Below, piece by piece: positions 48,856 through 58,842 of a DNA stretch of 64,000 bases. The first letter of the stretch is position 1. Each line of letters starts with the position of its first letter. Source of the DNA: Mycobacterium ostraviense (GTDB lineage: Bacteria; Actinomycetota; Actinomycetes; Mycobacteriales; Mycobacteriaceae); assembly GCF_002705925.1 (NCBI RefSeq), contig NZ_NKRE01000001.1:2248186-2312185 (forward strand). The letters run 5' to 3'. The position numbers and the translations under genes were made by a program. Below the pieces are notes generated by a model, which made no database searches, had not been told where the DNA came from, and saw nothing but the letters and a program-made list of their open reading frames with translations.

Positions 48856-49421
48856 TACGGGATGACGCCAACCAGACAGTGGCCTACCCGCTCGCAGTAG
48901 TAGTAGCCGTACAGCGTTGCCGCCGCGGCGACAGAGGCAAACGGCCCCGACATCACCCCAAGCGACAACGCCGCGATCATGGGCCGGCCCTGCACCATCG
49001 ACAGAATCAGGCCGCCCACGGTGCACGCGACCACATAAACCAGGACGACAAAGACGGCCGCCGTCTTATCCAGGGTGTGATACCACCAATAGAACAGACT
49101 CAGCCCGATCTCGGCCGCAGCGAACCACGCGCCGAGGATGACCAGCAGCAACTTCCACCACTTCAGGTACTGGTAGCGGCCGGGCACCTGCACCGGTGTG
49201 GCAGCCGACTCGCCCGCCGACGCGTCAGTGGATGCCTCCGCGACCGGCGGGGTCGACGACGGGCTTTGCGGTTCCTCCTTGGGCTGCGTCGTCGTCGAGT
49301 CCGCCTTCTCCGCTTGGGCGGCCACCACGGGCAAGGGCTGCGAGCCGGTGTCGAAATCGGGCACAAACGGCGCCGTCCCCGGGTCCGAAACGTGATCTTG
49401 GTCAACCTCTTTGTCAGCCAC
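48852..49421 (-). CDS. Membrane protein (Rv0461-like)
   Basis: A 189-residue protein with an acidic, Ser/Thr/Pro-rich cytoplasmic part (about 80 residues), then three hydrophobic helices (LLLVILGAWFAAAEIGLSLF, AVFVVLVYVVACTVGGLILS, ALSLGVMSGPFASVAAAATL). GTG 49421 gives MADKEVDQDHVSDP. It overlaps the end of Rv0460, as part of the minus-strand run Rv0458-Rv0461. Function unknown. Confidence 0.78.
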   Translation of the reverse strand: MADKEVDQDHVSDPGTAPFVPDFDTGSQPLPVVAAQAEKADSTTTQPKEEPQSPSSTPPVAEASTDASAGESAATPVQVPGRYQYLKWWKLLLVILGAWFAAAEIGLSLFYWWYHTLDKTAAVFVVLVYVVACTVGGLILSMVQGRPMIAALSLGVMSGPFASVAAAATLYGYYYCERVGHCLVGVIPY

Positions 49422-49692
49422 CGGTTGCCACCTGGATCGCCACAAGCACTCCGAACCAACCCGGCGCCATCGCGAGGATGAAGGCGCCCAGCGTCGTCAC
49501 CCAACGACGCCCGGAAAACAGGATGATCGCCAGCCCGAGCACGCTGGGAATCCCGACGACCAGCGCAATGACGATGTCCGGCCGCATCGGCGTATGGACC
49601 AAGACGGTTCCCGCCACGCCCGCCAGCAAGCCGACCGCGTTACCAACCAGCATGGCGCTCGTCAGCAGCCGCGCACGTGGAAGGGGAATCAC
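49414..49692 (-). CDS. Small membrane protein (Rv0460-like)
   Basis: A 92-residue protein with three hydrophobic stretches (SAMLVGNAVGLLAGVAGTVL, DIVIALVVGIPSVLGLAIIL, WVTTLGAFILAMAPGWFGVL). GTG 49692 has an AAGG site nine bases before it; ATG 49653 would give the 79-residue length of the M. tuberculosis annotation. Located between Rv0459 and Rv0461. Confidence 0.78.
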   Translation of the reverse strand: MIPLPRARLLTSAMLVGNAVGLLAGVAGTVLVHTPMRPDIVIALVVGIPSVLGLAIILFSGRRWVTTLGAFILAMAPGWFGVLVAIQVATGG

Positions 49693-49712
49693 GTTGTACG
49701 ACCTTACTGCGG

Positions 49713-50204
49713 TTACGCCCCAGTGGTCCGGCACGCTCCCGGCGCGTTGTCGGCGACAACCTCACCACGTACCGGCGGCCGCTCGCCCCGCGCGTAAGCC
49801 AGGCCGGTGATCACCGGAACAGCTTCTACCAGGGCCTTCTCTTCGTCGGTGAAGACCCGGCCGCGACTGAGAAAGCGCACACCCTCGGGGGCTTCCAGGC
49901 TGAACCCGCTGCCGCGGCCCGGCACCACGTCGATAACCAGTTGGGTGTGCTGCTCTCGATACTGAGCCTGGTACTGCGGACCGGAGATCCATACCGGCAC
50001 GCCCGCTTCCGTCACATCGAGCACGCCGAGCAGGACGTCGCGGTCACCGACGAGGAAGTCCCCTTGCGGGTAGCACATCGGCGAGGACCCGTCGCAGCAG
50101 CCGCCGGACTGGTGAAACATCAGCGGACCGTGCCGGTCGTGCAGCCGGGCCAGCAACTCGGCGGCCGACGCGGTGATGACCGCGCGGGTGGGCGGGTTCA
50201 TCAC
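49713..50204 (-). CDS. DUF779 protein
   Basis: A 163-residue protein matching M. tuberculosis Rv0459. Conserved Cys/His cluster MFHQSGGCCDGSSPMCYPQG near residue 30, and VWISGPQYQAQYREQHTQLV. DUF779 genes are commonly found beside aldehyde dehydrogenases, as here with Rv0458, 30 bp upstream. The Cys motif may bind metal; a partner or maturation role for the dehydrogenase is inferred. Confidence 0.87.
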   Translation of the reverse strand: MMNPPTRAVITASAAELLARLHDRHGPLMFHQSGGCCDGSSPMCYPQGDFLVGDRDVLLGVLDVTEAGVPVWISGPQYQAQYREQHTQLVIDVVPGRGSGFSLEAPEGVRFLSRGRVFTDEEKALVEAVPVITGLAYARGERPPVRGEVVADNAPGACRTTGA

Positions 50205-50234
50205 GACAGCCCGAGCATCACAACAGCCCCATTG

Positions 50235-51758
<1,524 letters not shown>

Positions 51759-51842
51759 CTGCTCGGCTCCTCTGTCAACCTCAGATCAACGATGTAACAC
51801 AGTTCACAGTAGCGCTGTTGCAGTGAGGTACCGGATTCGTCG

Positions 51843-52460
51843 TCAGATACGCCGCCCGGCACGGACGCCTCGGCCGACGATGTCGTTGAGGGTGGCCAGG
51901 GCTGTCTCCAACGGCACACCGCTGGCCTCTTCAATCCCGGCGCGAACCACGCCCCACCCCATCTCGAACAGCACCGCCGCGGTGGTGTCCGGATCGATGT
52001 CGGCGCGCAGCGTCCCGTCGCGGCGACCTTCCTCGAGGATCTCGCTGAGCAGCGCCCGGATGCGGCTGCGCTGGATGTCGGCAGCCAGTGCCGCGGGCCG
52101 GCCGTCAACCAGGTTCGAGTCGCCGAGCAGCGAGGCACGCAGCAATTCATCGTGACCGTAATGTTCGGCGGTCACCTGAACCAGGGCGGCGAGCCGGCGG
52201 GGCACGCTGCCCTCGGCATGAAGGGCAGCCGTGGCCCGCGTCACGAAGCGCTCTACCGAGGCCTCGATGACCGCGAGGTACACCGATTCCTTGGAGTCGA
52301 AGTGCAGGTAGAGGCTGCCCTTGCCGGTGCCGGCCCGACGGGTGATGTCGTCGACGGTGGTCCTGCGGTACCCGAAACGCCGGAACTGCTCCTCAGCGGC
52401 CGCCACCAGACGCTCGCGCGGTGGGGGGCTCGCGGCGACCGGTGCCATGTCGCTCATCAT
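51843..52460 (-). CDS. TetR family repressor of the acyl-CoA dehydrogenase operon
   Basis: A 205-residue TetR protein. Helix-turn-helix TTVDDITRRAGTGKGSLYLH with FDSKESVYLAVIEAS; the C-terminal ligand domain is typical of TetR_C_11-like repressors. It has no counterpart between Rv0458 and Rv0457c in M. tuberculosis. It is divergent from the six-gene operon starting at 52528, with a 27-bp inverted repeat between them, so it very likely represses that operon and itself. Start ATG 52460; ATG 52457 and 52448 are alternatives. Confidence 0.87.
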   Translation of the reverse strand: MMSDMAPVAASPPPRERLVAAAEEQFRRFGYRRTTVDDITRRAGTGKGSLYLHFDSKESVYLAVIEASVERFVTRATAALHAEGSVPRRLAALVQVTAEHYGHDELLRASLLGDSNLVDGRPAALAADIQRSRIRALLSEILEEGRRDGTLRADIDPDTTAAVLFEMGWGVVRAGIEEASGVPLETALATLNDIVGRGVRAGRRI

Positions 52461-52474
52461 AGCGATTGACGATT

Positions 52475-52501
52475 ACTGACCAGACTTGTAGTTTGGTCAG
52501 T
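52475..52501. promoter_or_regulatory. Probable TetR operator
   Basis: Inverted repeat ACTGACCAGACT, spacer TGT, AGTTTGGTCAGT: 12-bp arms with one mismatch. It sits 14 bases before the tetR start codon and 26 before the first acyl-CoA dehydrogenase gene, the right place to block both promoters. Confidence 0.7.
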
Positions 52502-52527
52502 CAATCTTGAATTCGTGAGGTAGCGAC

Positions 52528-53700
52528 ATGTATCCGCGTCAGCCGTCGGTGTACCTGAGTGAGGACCATGAGGTCTTCCGCGCGACGGTGGCCGCCTTCG
52601 TGGCGCGGGAGATCCAGCCGCACGCCGCCGACTGGGAGGCCGCGGGCGTCTTCCCTCGCGACCTGTATGTCAAGGCAGCGAAGACCGGGTTGCTGGGATT
52701 GCGCTACGAGCCGCGCTGGGGCGGCAGCGGCCTGGACTATTTCGCCACCGTGGTGCTGTGTGAGGAGCTGGCCAAAGGGGACTCGATCGGCACCGCGGTC
52801 GGGCTGATGGCCCAGTCGGAGTTCGCATTGTCCGCCCTCGCCGACGAGGCATCGGACGAGCTGAAGGCCGCCTATCTGGAGCCCGCGATCCGCGGCGAAC
52901 TGATCGGCGCCATCGGCGTGTCCGAGCCGGGCGCTGGCTCCGATGTCGCCGCGATCTGCGCCAGGGCGCGCCGCGACGGCGACGAGTATGTGATCTCGGG
53001 CCAGAAGACGTTCATCTCTAACGGCACCCGGGCCGACTTCCTCACCCTGGCCGTGCGCACCGGCGAGCCGGGGCCCCGCGGTATCTCGCTCGTGGTGTTC
53101 CCCACCGACACGCCCGGGTTCTCGGTTGGCCGGCGCCTGGACAAGCTGGGAGCACGAGCCTCCGATACCGGCGAGCTGTTCTTCGGCGACTGCCGCATCC
53201 CGGCCGCGAACCTCATCGGTGAGGAGGGGCGGGGAATGCGCTATATCCTGGCGCACTTCGCCGGTGAGCGCCTGGTGATCGCCGCCCTCGCGGTCGGGGC
53301 GATGGAGCACCTGATCACGATGGGCCTCGACTACGCCGGCGCGCGCCACGCGTTCGGCGACGCGCTGTGGAACTTCCAGACCTGGCGTCACCGGTTCGCG
53401 GACATGGCGACCCGGCTGGAGGCGACTCGACTGCTCACCTACCAGGCCGCCGACCTATTGAACCGCCGCGATCCGGCCGCCGAGGTGGCGGTGTCGATGG
53501 CCAAGCTGGCCGCCGCGCAGGCCGCCCAATTCGTGGCCGCCGAAGTGCTGCAGCTGCACGGCGGCTTCGGACAGATGGAGGAGTCCCCGGTACCGCGTTA
53601 CTACCGCGACGTCGCCGGATTCTCGGTCGGCGCCGGCACGTCGGAGATCATGCGCGAGCTCGTCGCCCGCGCCCTGACCACAAGGAGCAGCCGTGACTGA
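52528..53700 (+). CDS. Acyl-CoA dehydrogenase 1
   Basis: A 390-residue flavin-dependent acyl-CoA dehydrogenase. FAD/substrate motifs IGAIGVSEPGAGSDVAAI and QKTFISNGTRADFLTLAV; the helix-G residue in FAGERLVIAA places the catalytic Glu as in isovaleryl/long-chain enzymes, and the C-terminal VGAGTSEIMRELVAR lacks the short-chain type Glu. First gene of the operon, with a GAGG ribosome site before ATG 52528; its end overlaps the next start by 8 bases. Substrate unknown. Confidence 0.88.
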   Translation: MYPRQPSVYLSEDHEVFRATVAAFVAREIQPHAADWEAAGVFPRDLYVKAAKTGLLGLRYEPRWGGSGLDYFATVVLCEELAKGDSIGTAVGLMAQSEFALSALADEASDELKAAYLEPAIRGELIGAIGVSEPGAGSDVAAICARARRDGDEYVISGQKTFISNGTRADFLTLAVRTGEPGPRGISLVVFPTDTPGFSVGRRLDKLGARASDTGELFFGDCRIPAANLIGEEGRGMRYILAHFAGERLVIAALAVGAMEHLITMGLDYAGARHAFGDALWNFQTWRHRFADMATRLEATRLLTYQAADLLNRRDPAAEVAVSMAKLAAAQAAQFVAAEVLQLHGGFGQMEESPVPRYYRDVAGFSVGAGTSEIMRELVARALTTRSSRD

Positions 53701-54547
53701 TCGCGTGCACGCAATCGACGCCTGGATGACGATCGCCGGGCCGGGCACCGCCGACCGCTGGCCCGACCCGTTTTGGCACATCTTCGCCAAATACGGTGTG
53801 GCCGAACGGTTCCGGCGCGGTTTCACCCTCGATGAGGTGCTGGCCGAGATGGACGCGGCCGACGTCGAGTGGGGCGTCGCATCGTCGTTCAAGTTCCTCG
53901 ACACCTGGGTCGTCGACAACGACGAGACTGCCGCCTACGTCGCCAAAGCACCGGACCGACTGATCGGCTGCTGCACCGTCGACATCCGCGACCCGGTGCC
54001 GGCGATGCGGGAGCTGCGCCGCTGCGTGGAGGAGCTGGGCATGCGGGCGGTACGCCTGGAGCCCTACCAATACGGCGACGGCCGCACCACCGCGCCGCCG
54101 CCCACCGACCGGATGTACTGGCCCATTTACGTCGCGTGCTGTGAGTACGGCATCCCGGTGGCCATTCAGGTCGGTCACACCGGCCCGCTGCTGCCCTCGG
54201 AATGCGGGCGGCCGATCTATCTCGACGAGGTCGCGCTCACCTTCCCCGAGCTCACCATCGTGGGCACGCACGTCGGCAACCCATGGGAGGAGGAGATGAT
54301 GATCCTGGCCTGGAAGCATCCGAACGTCTATGTCGAGACGTCGGCCCGCCCGGCCCGGCGCTGGTCGCCGTCGCTGCGCGAGTTCGCCGGCGGCTGGGGC
54401 CAGGACAAGCTGATCTGGGGTACCGACTACCCGCTGCTGCCGTTCGACCGCACCGTCGACGACGTGTACGACTGCGGCTTCTCCGACACCGCAACCCGAA
54501 AGATCTTGCGCACCAATGCCGCCCGAGTCTTCGGCCTCGATGCGTGA
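53693..54547 (+). CDS. Amidohydrolase-2 family protein lacking the HxH motif
   Basis: A 284-residue TIM-barrel of the ACMSD/amidohydrolase-2 type. The usual first-strand metal motif DxHxH reads IDAWMTIAG here, without both His. Others remain: His in AIQVGHTGPLLPSE, His in IVGTHVGNPWEEEMMI, Asp in LIWGTDYPLLPFDR. A one-metal or metal-poor hydrolase, hydratase or decarboxylase is possible. GTG 53693 with an AAGGAG site; the end overlaps the next start (TGATG). In this operon it may act on a CoA-linked or ring intermediate; that is inference. Confidence 0.82.
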   Translation: MTDRVHAIDAWMTIAGPGTADRWPDPFWHIFAKYGVAERFRRGFTLDEVLAEMDAADVEWGVASSFKFLDTWVVDNDETAAYVAKAPDRLIGCCTVDIRDPVPAMRELRRCVEELGMRAVRLEPYQYGDGRTTAPPPTDRMYWPIYVACCEYGIPVAIQVGHTGPLLPSECGRPIYLDEVALTFPELTIVGTHVGNPWEEEMMILAWKHPNVYVETSARPARRWSPSLREFAGGWGQDKLIWGTDYPLLPFDRTVDDVYDCGFSDTATRKILRTNAARVFGLDA

Positions 54548-55695
54548 TGGACGTCTTTCTCACCGACGAGCAGCGTCGGCTGCGGGCCGAGGTGCGAGCC
54601 TGGCTCGACGAGGCCTATCCCCCGCAGCGCGTCGCTGCGCTCGAGCACGACCGCGAATACCCCGAGGAGTTCTGGGCGGCGTGCGCGACCCGGGGTTGGT
54701 GCGGCATCCCGGTGCCGGTCGAGCACGGCGGGCGGGCCGGCACCGTCACCGACTTGTGCGTGTTCGTCGAGGAGGTCGCCAAGACGACGATCTCGCTGGC
54801 GACTCTGTACATCACTGCGACGATCTTCGGTTCCCACGCGCTGGAAATCTGCGGCTCACCCGCCCAGCGCGAGCGGTTGCTGCCCGCCGTCGCGGCGGGC
54901 GCGGTGCGGTTCGGGCTGGCCATGTCCGAGCCAGGGGCCGGGTCGGACTTCGCGGCGATGACCACCACAGCCACCCGGGTCGACGGCGGATGGCGCATCG
55001 ACGGGCGTAAGGGTCCCTGCAGCGGCGCCGAGCGGGCCGAGGTACTGATCACCGCGGCGCGCACCGCGACCGATCCCGGCTCCAGCCACCGCGGTATCAG
55101 CCTGTTCCTCGTGGAGCCGCCCGTCGACGGGCTGCGGTTCGAGCGGCGGGATTTCGCCGCGATGCGGGGTCTGCCGGTCGACGACGTCGTCTACGACTCG
55201 GTGATCGTCGGCGACGACGCAATGCTCGGCGCCGAGGGTGAGGGATGGCGCAACCTCGGGCGGCTGATGGGCCCCGAACGGCTGGCGAATGCGGCGCAGG
55301 CCGTCGGTGTCGCGCAGGCCGCGGTCGACGACGCGGTCGGCTACGCCCGCCAGCGCCGCCAGTACGGCAAGCCCATCGGGGGATTCCAGGCGGTGGCCCA
55401 CCCGCTGGCCACCGCCCACGCCGAGATCGCCGCGGCCCGTCTGCTGGTCTACGGCGCCGCCCGAAAGTGCGATGCCGACGGTCCCAGTCCGCTGGAGGTG
55501 TCGATGGCGAAGATGATGGCCAACAACGTCGCGGTACGGGCCACCGACGCTGCGCTGCAGACGGCCGGGGCACGCGGCTACGAGGAGGAATCGCCGTTCA
55601 TGCGGCGGTTCCTGGAGGCCCGCGGCTGCGAGCTCGGCGGCGGGACCAGCCAGATCCAGCGCAATATCATCAGCCGCCACCTGGGGCTGCAATGA
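54547..55695 (+). CDS. Acyl-CoA dehydrogenase 2
   Basis: A 382-residue acyl-CoA dehydrogenase. GLAMSEPGAGSDFAAMTT is the flavin-site motif, and GPERLANAAQAVG puts the catalytic Glu in helix G (isovaleryl/long-chain type). The tail GGGTSQIQRNIISRHLGL lacks the second possible Glu. KGPCSGAERAEVLITAA differs from the usual KxFISNG motif, which may mean an unusual substrate. Start ATG 54547 overlaps the amidohydrolase stop (TGATG); its stop overlaps a 28-codon frame. Confidence 0.87.
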   Translation: MDVFLTDEQRRLRAEVRAWLDEAYPPQRVAALEHDREYPEEFWAACATRGWCGIPVPVEHGGRAGTVTDLCVFVEEVAKTTISLATLYITATIFGSHALEICGSPAQRERLLPAVAAGAVRFGLAMSEPGAGSDFAAMTTTATRVDGGWRIDGRKGPCSGAERAEVLITAARTATDPGSSHRGISLFLVEPPVDGLRFERRDFAAMRGLPVDDVVYDSVIVGDDAMLGAEGEGWRNLGRLMGPERLANAAQAVGVAQAAVDDAVGYARQRRQYGKPIGGFQAVAHPLATAHAEIAAARLLVYGAARKCDADGPSPLEVSMAKMMANNVAVRATDAALQTAGARGYEEESPFMRRFLEARGCELGGGTSQIQRNIISRHLGLQ

Positions 55696-55778
55696 GCGCG
55701 GTGTTCCAAGGACCGGGCGTGCTCAGGGCGGACACGTTTTGCGGACCGGTCGCAGCGCAGGAAGGGAGAACCGTCTGA
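55692..55778 (+). CDS. 28-codon bridging frame
   Basis: A frame of 28 residues (MSAVFQGPGVLRADTFCG, then PVAAQEGRTV). Its ATG overlaps the previous stop (ATGA) and its stop overlaps the next start (TGATG). It may be a coupling leader rather than a functional protein. No similarity recognised. Confidence 0.35.
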   Translation: MSAVFQGPGVLRADTFCGPVAAQEGRTV

Positions 55779-56554
55779 TGAACACCGAGGTCGAGGTTGA
55801 CATGACCGGCGCGGTGGCCACGGTGACACTCAACCGTCCCGAGCGGCTCAACGCGATCTCCATTCCGATGGTCGACCGGCTGGTCAACGCGCTCGCCGAG
55901 GCCGCCGCATCGCCGGCGCGGGTGGTGGTGCTGGCCGGAGCCGGGCGGGCGTTCTGCGTGGGAGCCGACCAGGCGGAGATGACCGAGCGCAGCGCCCAGG
56001 AGTGGGAACGGATCGTGCGCCGCTACCTCGACCCGGTCCGCGAAATCGTCGCGATGGACAAACCGGTCATCGCCGCGCTGCACGGCGACACCGTCGGCGG
56101 CGGCCTTGGCCTCGCGATGGCGTGCGACCTGCGCCTCGCGGCCGCCGGCATCCGCCTCGGCTCGCCGTTCACGCCGATCGGGCTGGCCGGCTGCGACATG
56201 TCGGCCGGATGGTTCCTGCCGCGCCTGGTCGGTCTGGGTGCGGCCAGCGAGCTGATGTTCACCGGTCGGCTGGTGTCGGCCGAGGAGGCGCTGGGCCTCG
56301 GCCTGGTGCACCGGGTCGTTCCACGTGAAGGCCTCGCCGAAGAGGTGCGGCGGTGGAGCGAACAGCTCGCGACGGGAGCGCCGATCGCGCACGCATGGAC
56401 CAAGCGGGCCCTGCACCGTTCGTTGGGGGTCGACATGGACGGCGAGTTCGAGTTCGAGATCTTTGCCCAGGTCCAATGTCTGCAGACCGCCGACCACCGC
56501 GAGGGCGTGGCCGCCTTCCAGCAGAAGCGCCGCCCGGAGTTCACCGGTGAGTGA
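55778..56554 (+). CDS. Enoyl-CoA hydratase/isomerase-like protein
   Basis: A 258-residue crotonase. Oxyanion-hole segments VVLAGAGRAFCVGADQAEMT and ALHGDTVGGGLGLAMACDLR are present. At the place of the first catalytic Glu (rat Glu144) I read LGSPFTPIGLAG, so it is missing; the second Glu position is kept in LGAASELMFTGRL. It may be an isomerase or hydrolase rather than a hydratase. ATG 55778 has a GAAGGGAG site. The last 8 bases overlap the next start. Confidence 0.85.
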   Translation: MNTEVEVDMTGAVATVTLNRPERLNAISIPMVDRLVNALAEAAASPARVVVLAGAGRAFCVGADQAEMTERSAQEWERIVRRYLDPVREIVAMDKPVIAALHGDTVGGGLGLAMACDLRLAAAGIRLGSPFTPIGLAGCDMSAGWFLPRLVGLGAASELMFTGRLVSAEEALGLGLVHRVVPREGLAEEVRRWSEQLATGAPIAHAWTKRALHRSLGVDMDGEFEFEIFAQVQCLQTADHREGVAAFQQKRRPEFTGE

Positions 56555-57695
56555 GCTCGGCGCCGAGCAAGAGGCGTTCCGCGCCGAGGTGGCCCGCTTC
56601 GCCGCCACCGAGATCGCGCCGCACGCCAGCCGGTGGGATGCCGAAGACCGTTACCCCACCGAGCTTTTCGCGCGGCTCGGCAGTCTGGGGTGGCTCGGTG
56701 TCGGGTTCCCCGAGGAGCATGGCGGCTCGGGCGGCGGACCGGTCGAGCGCTGCATCCTGATCGAGGAGCTGGCCCGGGCCTCGGCCGGGGTCGCGCTGGG
56801 TGTCTATGTGCATGTCGCGCTGGCTGCTGCTGCCCTCGCCGACGTCGCCGCGCCCGCGCTGCGGGAGCGGTACCTGCCCCGCCTGCTGGCCGGGCAGGCC
56901 ACCGGCGCCTGGGCGTATGCCGAGCCCGACGCCGGCGCCGACGTCACCCGGGTGCGCCTGGCAGCGCGCCGTGACGGTGGCAGCTACCTGCTCGACGGGT
57001 CCAAGCTCTACATCACCAACGGCACTTTCGCCGACGTCATCGTCGTCGTCGCCCGCACCTCCGGCCAACCGGGCCGGCTGCGCGGCTTGTCGGTGCTCGT
57101 GGTCGACGGCGACTCGCCGAGGTTGACCCGGCGGCCGATGGCGAAGGTCGGCATGCATCCCTCGGAACTGGCCGAGCTGCATTTCGATGGCTGCCCGGTG
57201 CCCGGCGACCGGCTGGTCGGCGATGCGGAAGATGGCTTCCGCCAATGCCTTTCGGTACTGTCGCGCGGCCGCGTCTATGGCGGCGCACTGGCCCTCGGGC
57301 TCGCCGGTGCTGCGCTCGGCGCCGCCACTACCCACGTGGCGCGCCGGGAACAATTCGGCGCGCCGTTGGCCGCGCTACAGGGCGTGCGATTCACACTCGC
57401 CGACATGGCCGCTCGCCTACGCGGCGCCCGCGCGCTGGTCTACGGGGCGGCGGCGACCCTGGCGCCCGGTTGCGACGCCGGCACCGACGCGTCGATCGCC
57501 AAACTGGTGGCCTCCGAGGCTGCCACCTGGATCGCCGAGCGGGCCATGCATCTGCACGGCGCCCACGGCTTCATGCTCGACAGCCCGGTGCAGCGCTACT
57601 ACCGGGACTGCAAGGTCCTCGAATACGGCGAAGGCGCCAACGAGGTGCAGCGCGAACTGATCGCCAAGGCACTCACCGCCGGATTCCGCCCGTGA
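56547..57695 (+). CDS. Acyl-CoA dehydrogenase 3
   Basis: A 382-residue acyl-CoA dehydrogenase of a different type from the two before it: the catalytic Glu is in the C-terminal stretch LEYGEGANEVQRELIAK, as in short/medium-chain and glutaryl-type enzymes, while the helix-G site reads SRGRVYGGALA. Flavin-site motif GAWAYAEPDAGADVTRV, and KLYITNGTFADVIVVVA. GTG 56547 overlaps the hydratase stop. Having two Glu types in one operon suggests two or three distinct dehydrogenations. Confidence 0.87.
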   Translation: MSELGAEQEAFRAEVARFAATEIAPHASRWDAEDRYPTELFARLGSLGWLGVGFPEEHGGSGGGPVERCILIEELARASAGVALGVYVHVALAAAALADVAAPALRERYLPRLLAGQATGAWAYAEPDAGADVTRVRLAARRDGGSYLLDGSKLYITNGTFADVIVVVARTSGQPGRLRGLSVLVVDGDSPRLTRRPMAKVGMHPSELAELHFDGCPVPGDRLVGDAEDGFRQCLSVLSRGRVYGGALALGLAGAALGAATTHVARREQFGAPLAALQGVRFTLADMAARLRGARALVYGAAATLAPGCDAGTDASIAKLVASEAATWIAERAMHLHGAHGFMLDSPVQRYYRDCKVLEYGEGANEVQRELIAKALTAGFRP

Positions 57696-57711
57696 CCAAG
57701 GGAGAGCAACC

Positions 57712-58794
57712 ATGAAGGTCAAGGCCGCGGTGATCGAGGCACCCGGCTCGCCGCTGCGCATCGAGGAGCTCGACCTGGCCGAGCCCGGTCCCGGCGAGGT
57801 GCGGGTGCGGATGCGGGCGGCGGCCATCTGCCGCAGCGACCTGCACGTCGCGCAGACCGGTGAGGGTCTGCGCTTCCCCGCCGTCCTCGGCCACGAAGGC
57901 GCCGGCGTGATCGACGCCGCCGGCGAAGGGGTGCGCGTCGCCGCCGGGACACCGGTCGTTTTGTCGTGGACGCCCCGTTGCGGCGGCTGCCCGCGCTGTC
58001 TGGAGGGCCGCCCGCAGCTTTGTCAGCGGCTCTCCACCAGCCCACCGGGTGGCTGCTTGTCGCGAGGCCCGACGGTAATGGGCGCATACATGGGTTTGGG
58101 CTGTCTTGCCGAGGCGGTCGTGGTGCCCGAGGCGTGCGCCGTGCCCATGTCGGCCGGCGCCGACCTGGAGCGGCTGTGCCTGCTCGGCTGCGGTGTCACC
58201 ACCGGATTCGGCGCCGTGGTCCATGCTGCGGCCGTGAAAACCGGTGACACCGTTGCCGTCTTCGGTTGCGGTGCCGTCGGGCTGTCGGCTGTTCAGGGCG
58301 CACGGATCGCTGGTGCCCGCCGCATTTTCGCGGTCGACCCGGTTGCTGCCCGGCGCGCGCTGGCGGCCGAGCTGGGTGCCACCGACGTTGTCGACGCGGC
58401 CGATGCCGTCGGCGAGATCGTCGACCGCACGGCCGGCGGCGCCGATGTCGCGCTCGAAGCGACCGGCGCACCGCACATCATGGCACGGCTGCTCGACGCC
58501 GTCCGGCCAGGTGGCACCGCGGTCGTCGTCGGCCTGCCCTCCTTCGCGGCCACCATCACCGTGTCTCCATTCCACCTCCTGATGGAAAAAGCCCTCACCG
58601 GTTCGATCTACGGCTCCGCCGACCCGTGGCGCGACTTTCCCCTTCTCGCCGACCTCTACGCCCAGGGGCGGCTGCGTCTCGACGAGCTCACCGGCGGCCG
58701 GTTCGGTCTCGACAACGCCAACGACGCCCTGACGGAACTGGCCGAATATCGCTCCCCCCGCCCGATTGTCACCTTTCCCACCGACGCGACCTGA
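57712..58794 (+). CDS. Zinc-dependent alcohol dehydrogenase (MDR family)
   Basis: A 360-residue medium-chain dehydrogenase. Catalytic zinc ligands: Cys in AAAICRSDLHVAQTG, His-Glu in VLGHEGAGVIDAAG, Cys in LGCGVTTGFGAVVHAA. The structural zinc lobe with four Cys is TPRCGGCPRCLEGRPQLC. Cofactor motif VAVFGCGAVGLSAVQGARIA followed by an Asp (IFAVDPVAAR) favours NAD. Closest in layout to class III-like/long-chain ADHs. Last gene of the operon, 16 bp after acyl-CoA dehydrogenase 3, with a GGGAGAG site. Confidence 0.88.
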   Translation: MKVKAAVIEAPGSPLRIEELDLAEPGPGEVRVRMRAAAICRSDLHVAQTGEGLRFPAVLGHEGAGVIDAAGEGVRVAAGTPVVLSWTPRCGGCPRCLEGRPQLCQRLSTSPPGGCLSRGPTVMGAYMGLGCLAEAVVVPEACAVPMSAGADLERLCLLGCGVTTGFGAVVHAAAVKTGDTVAVFGCGAVGLSAVQGARIAGARRIFAVDPVAARRALAAELGATDVVDAADAVGEIVDRTAGGADVALEATGAPHIMARLLDAVRPGGTAVVVGLPSFAATITVSPFHLLMEKALTGSIYGSADPWRDFPLLADLYAQGRLRLDELTGGRFGLDNANDALTELAEYRSPRPIVTFPTDAT

Positions 58795-58842
58795 ACACGA
58801 GCATCGCACCTGGGGACTGGCGCGACAGCGGCTGCTACCACA

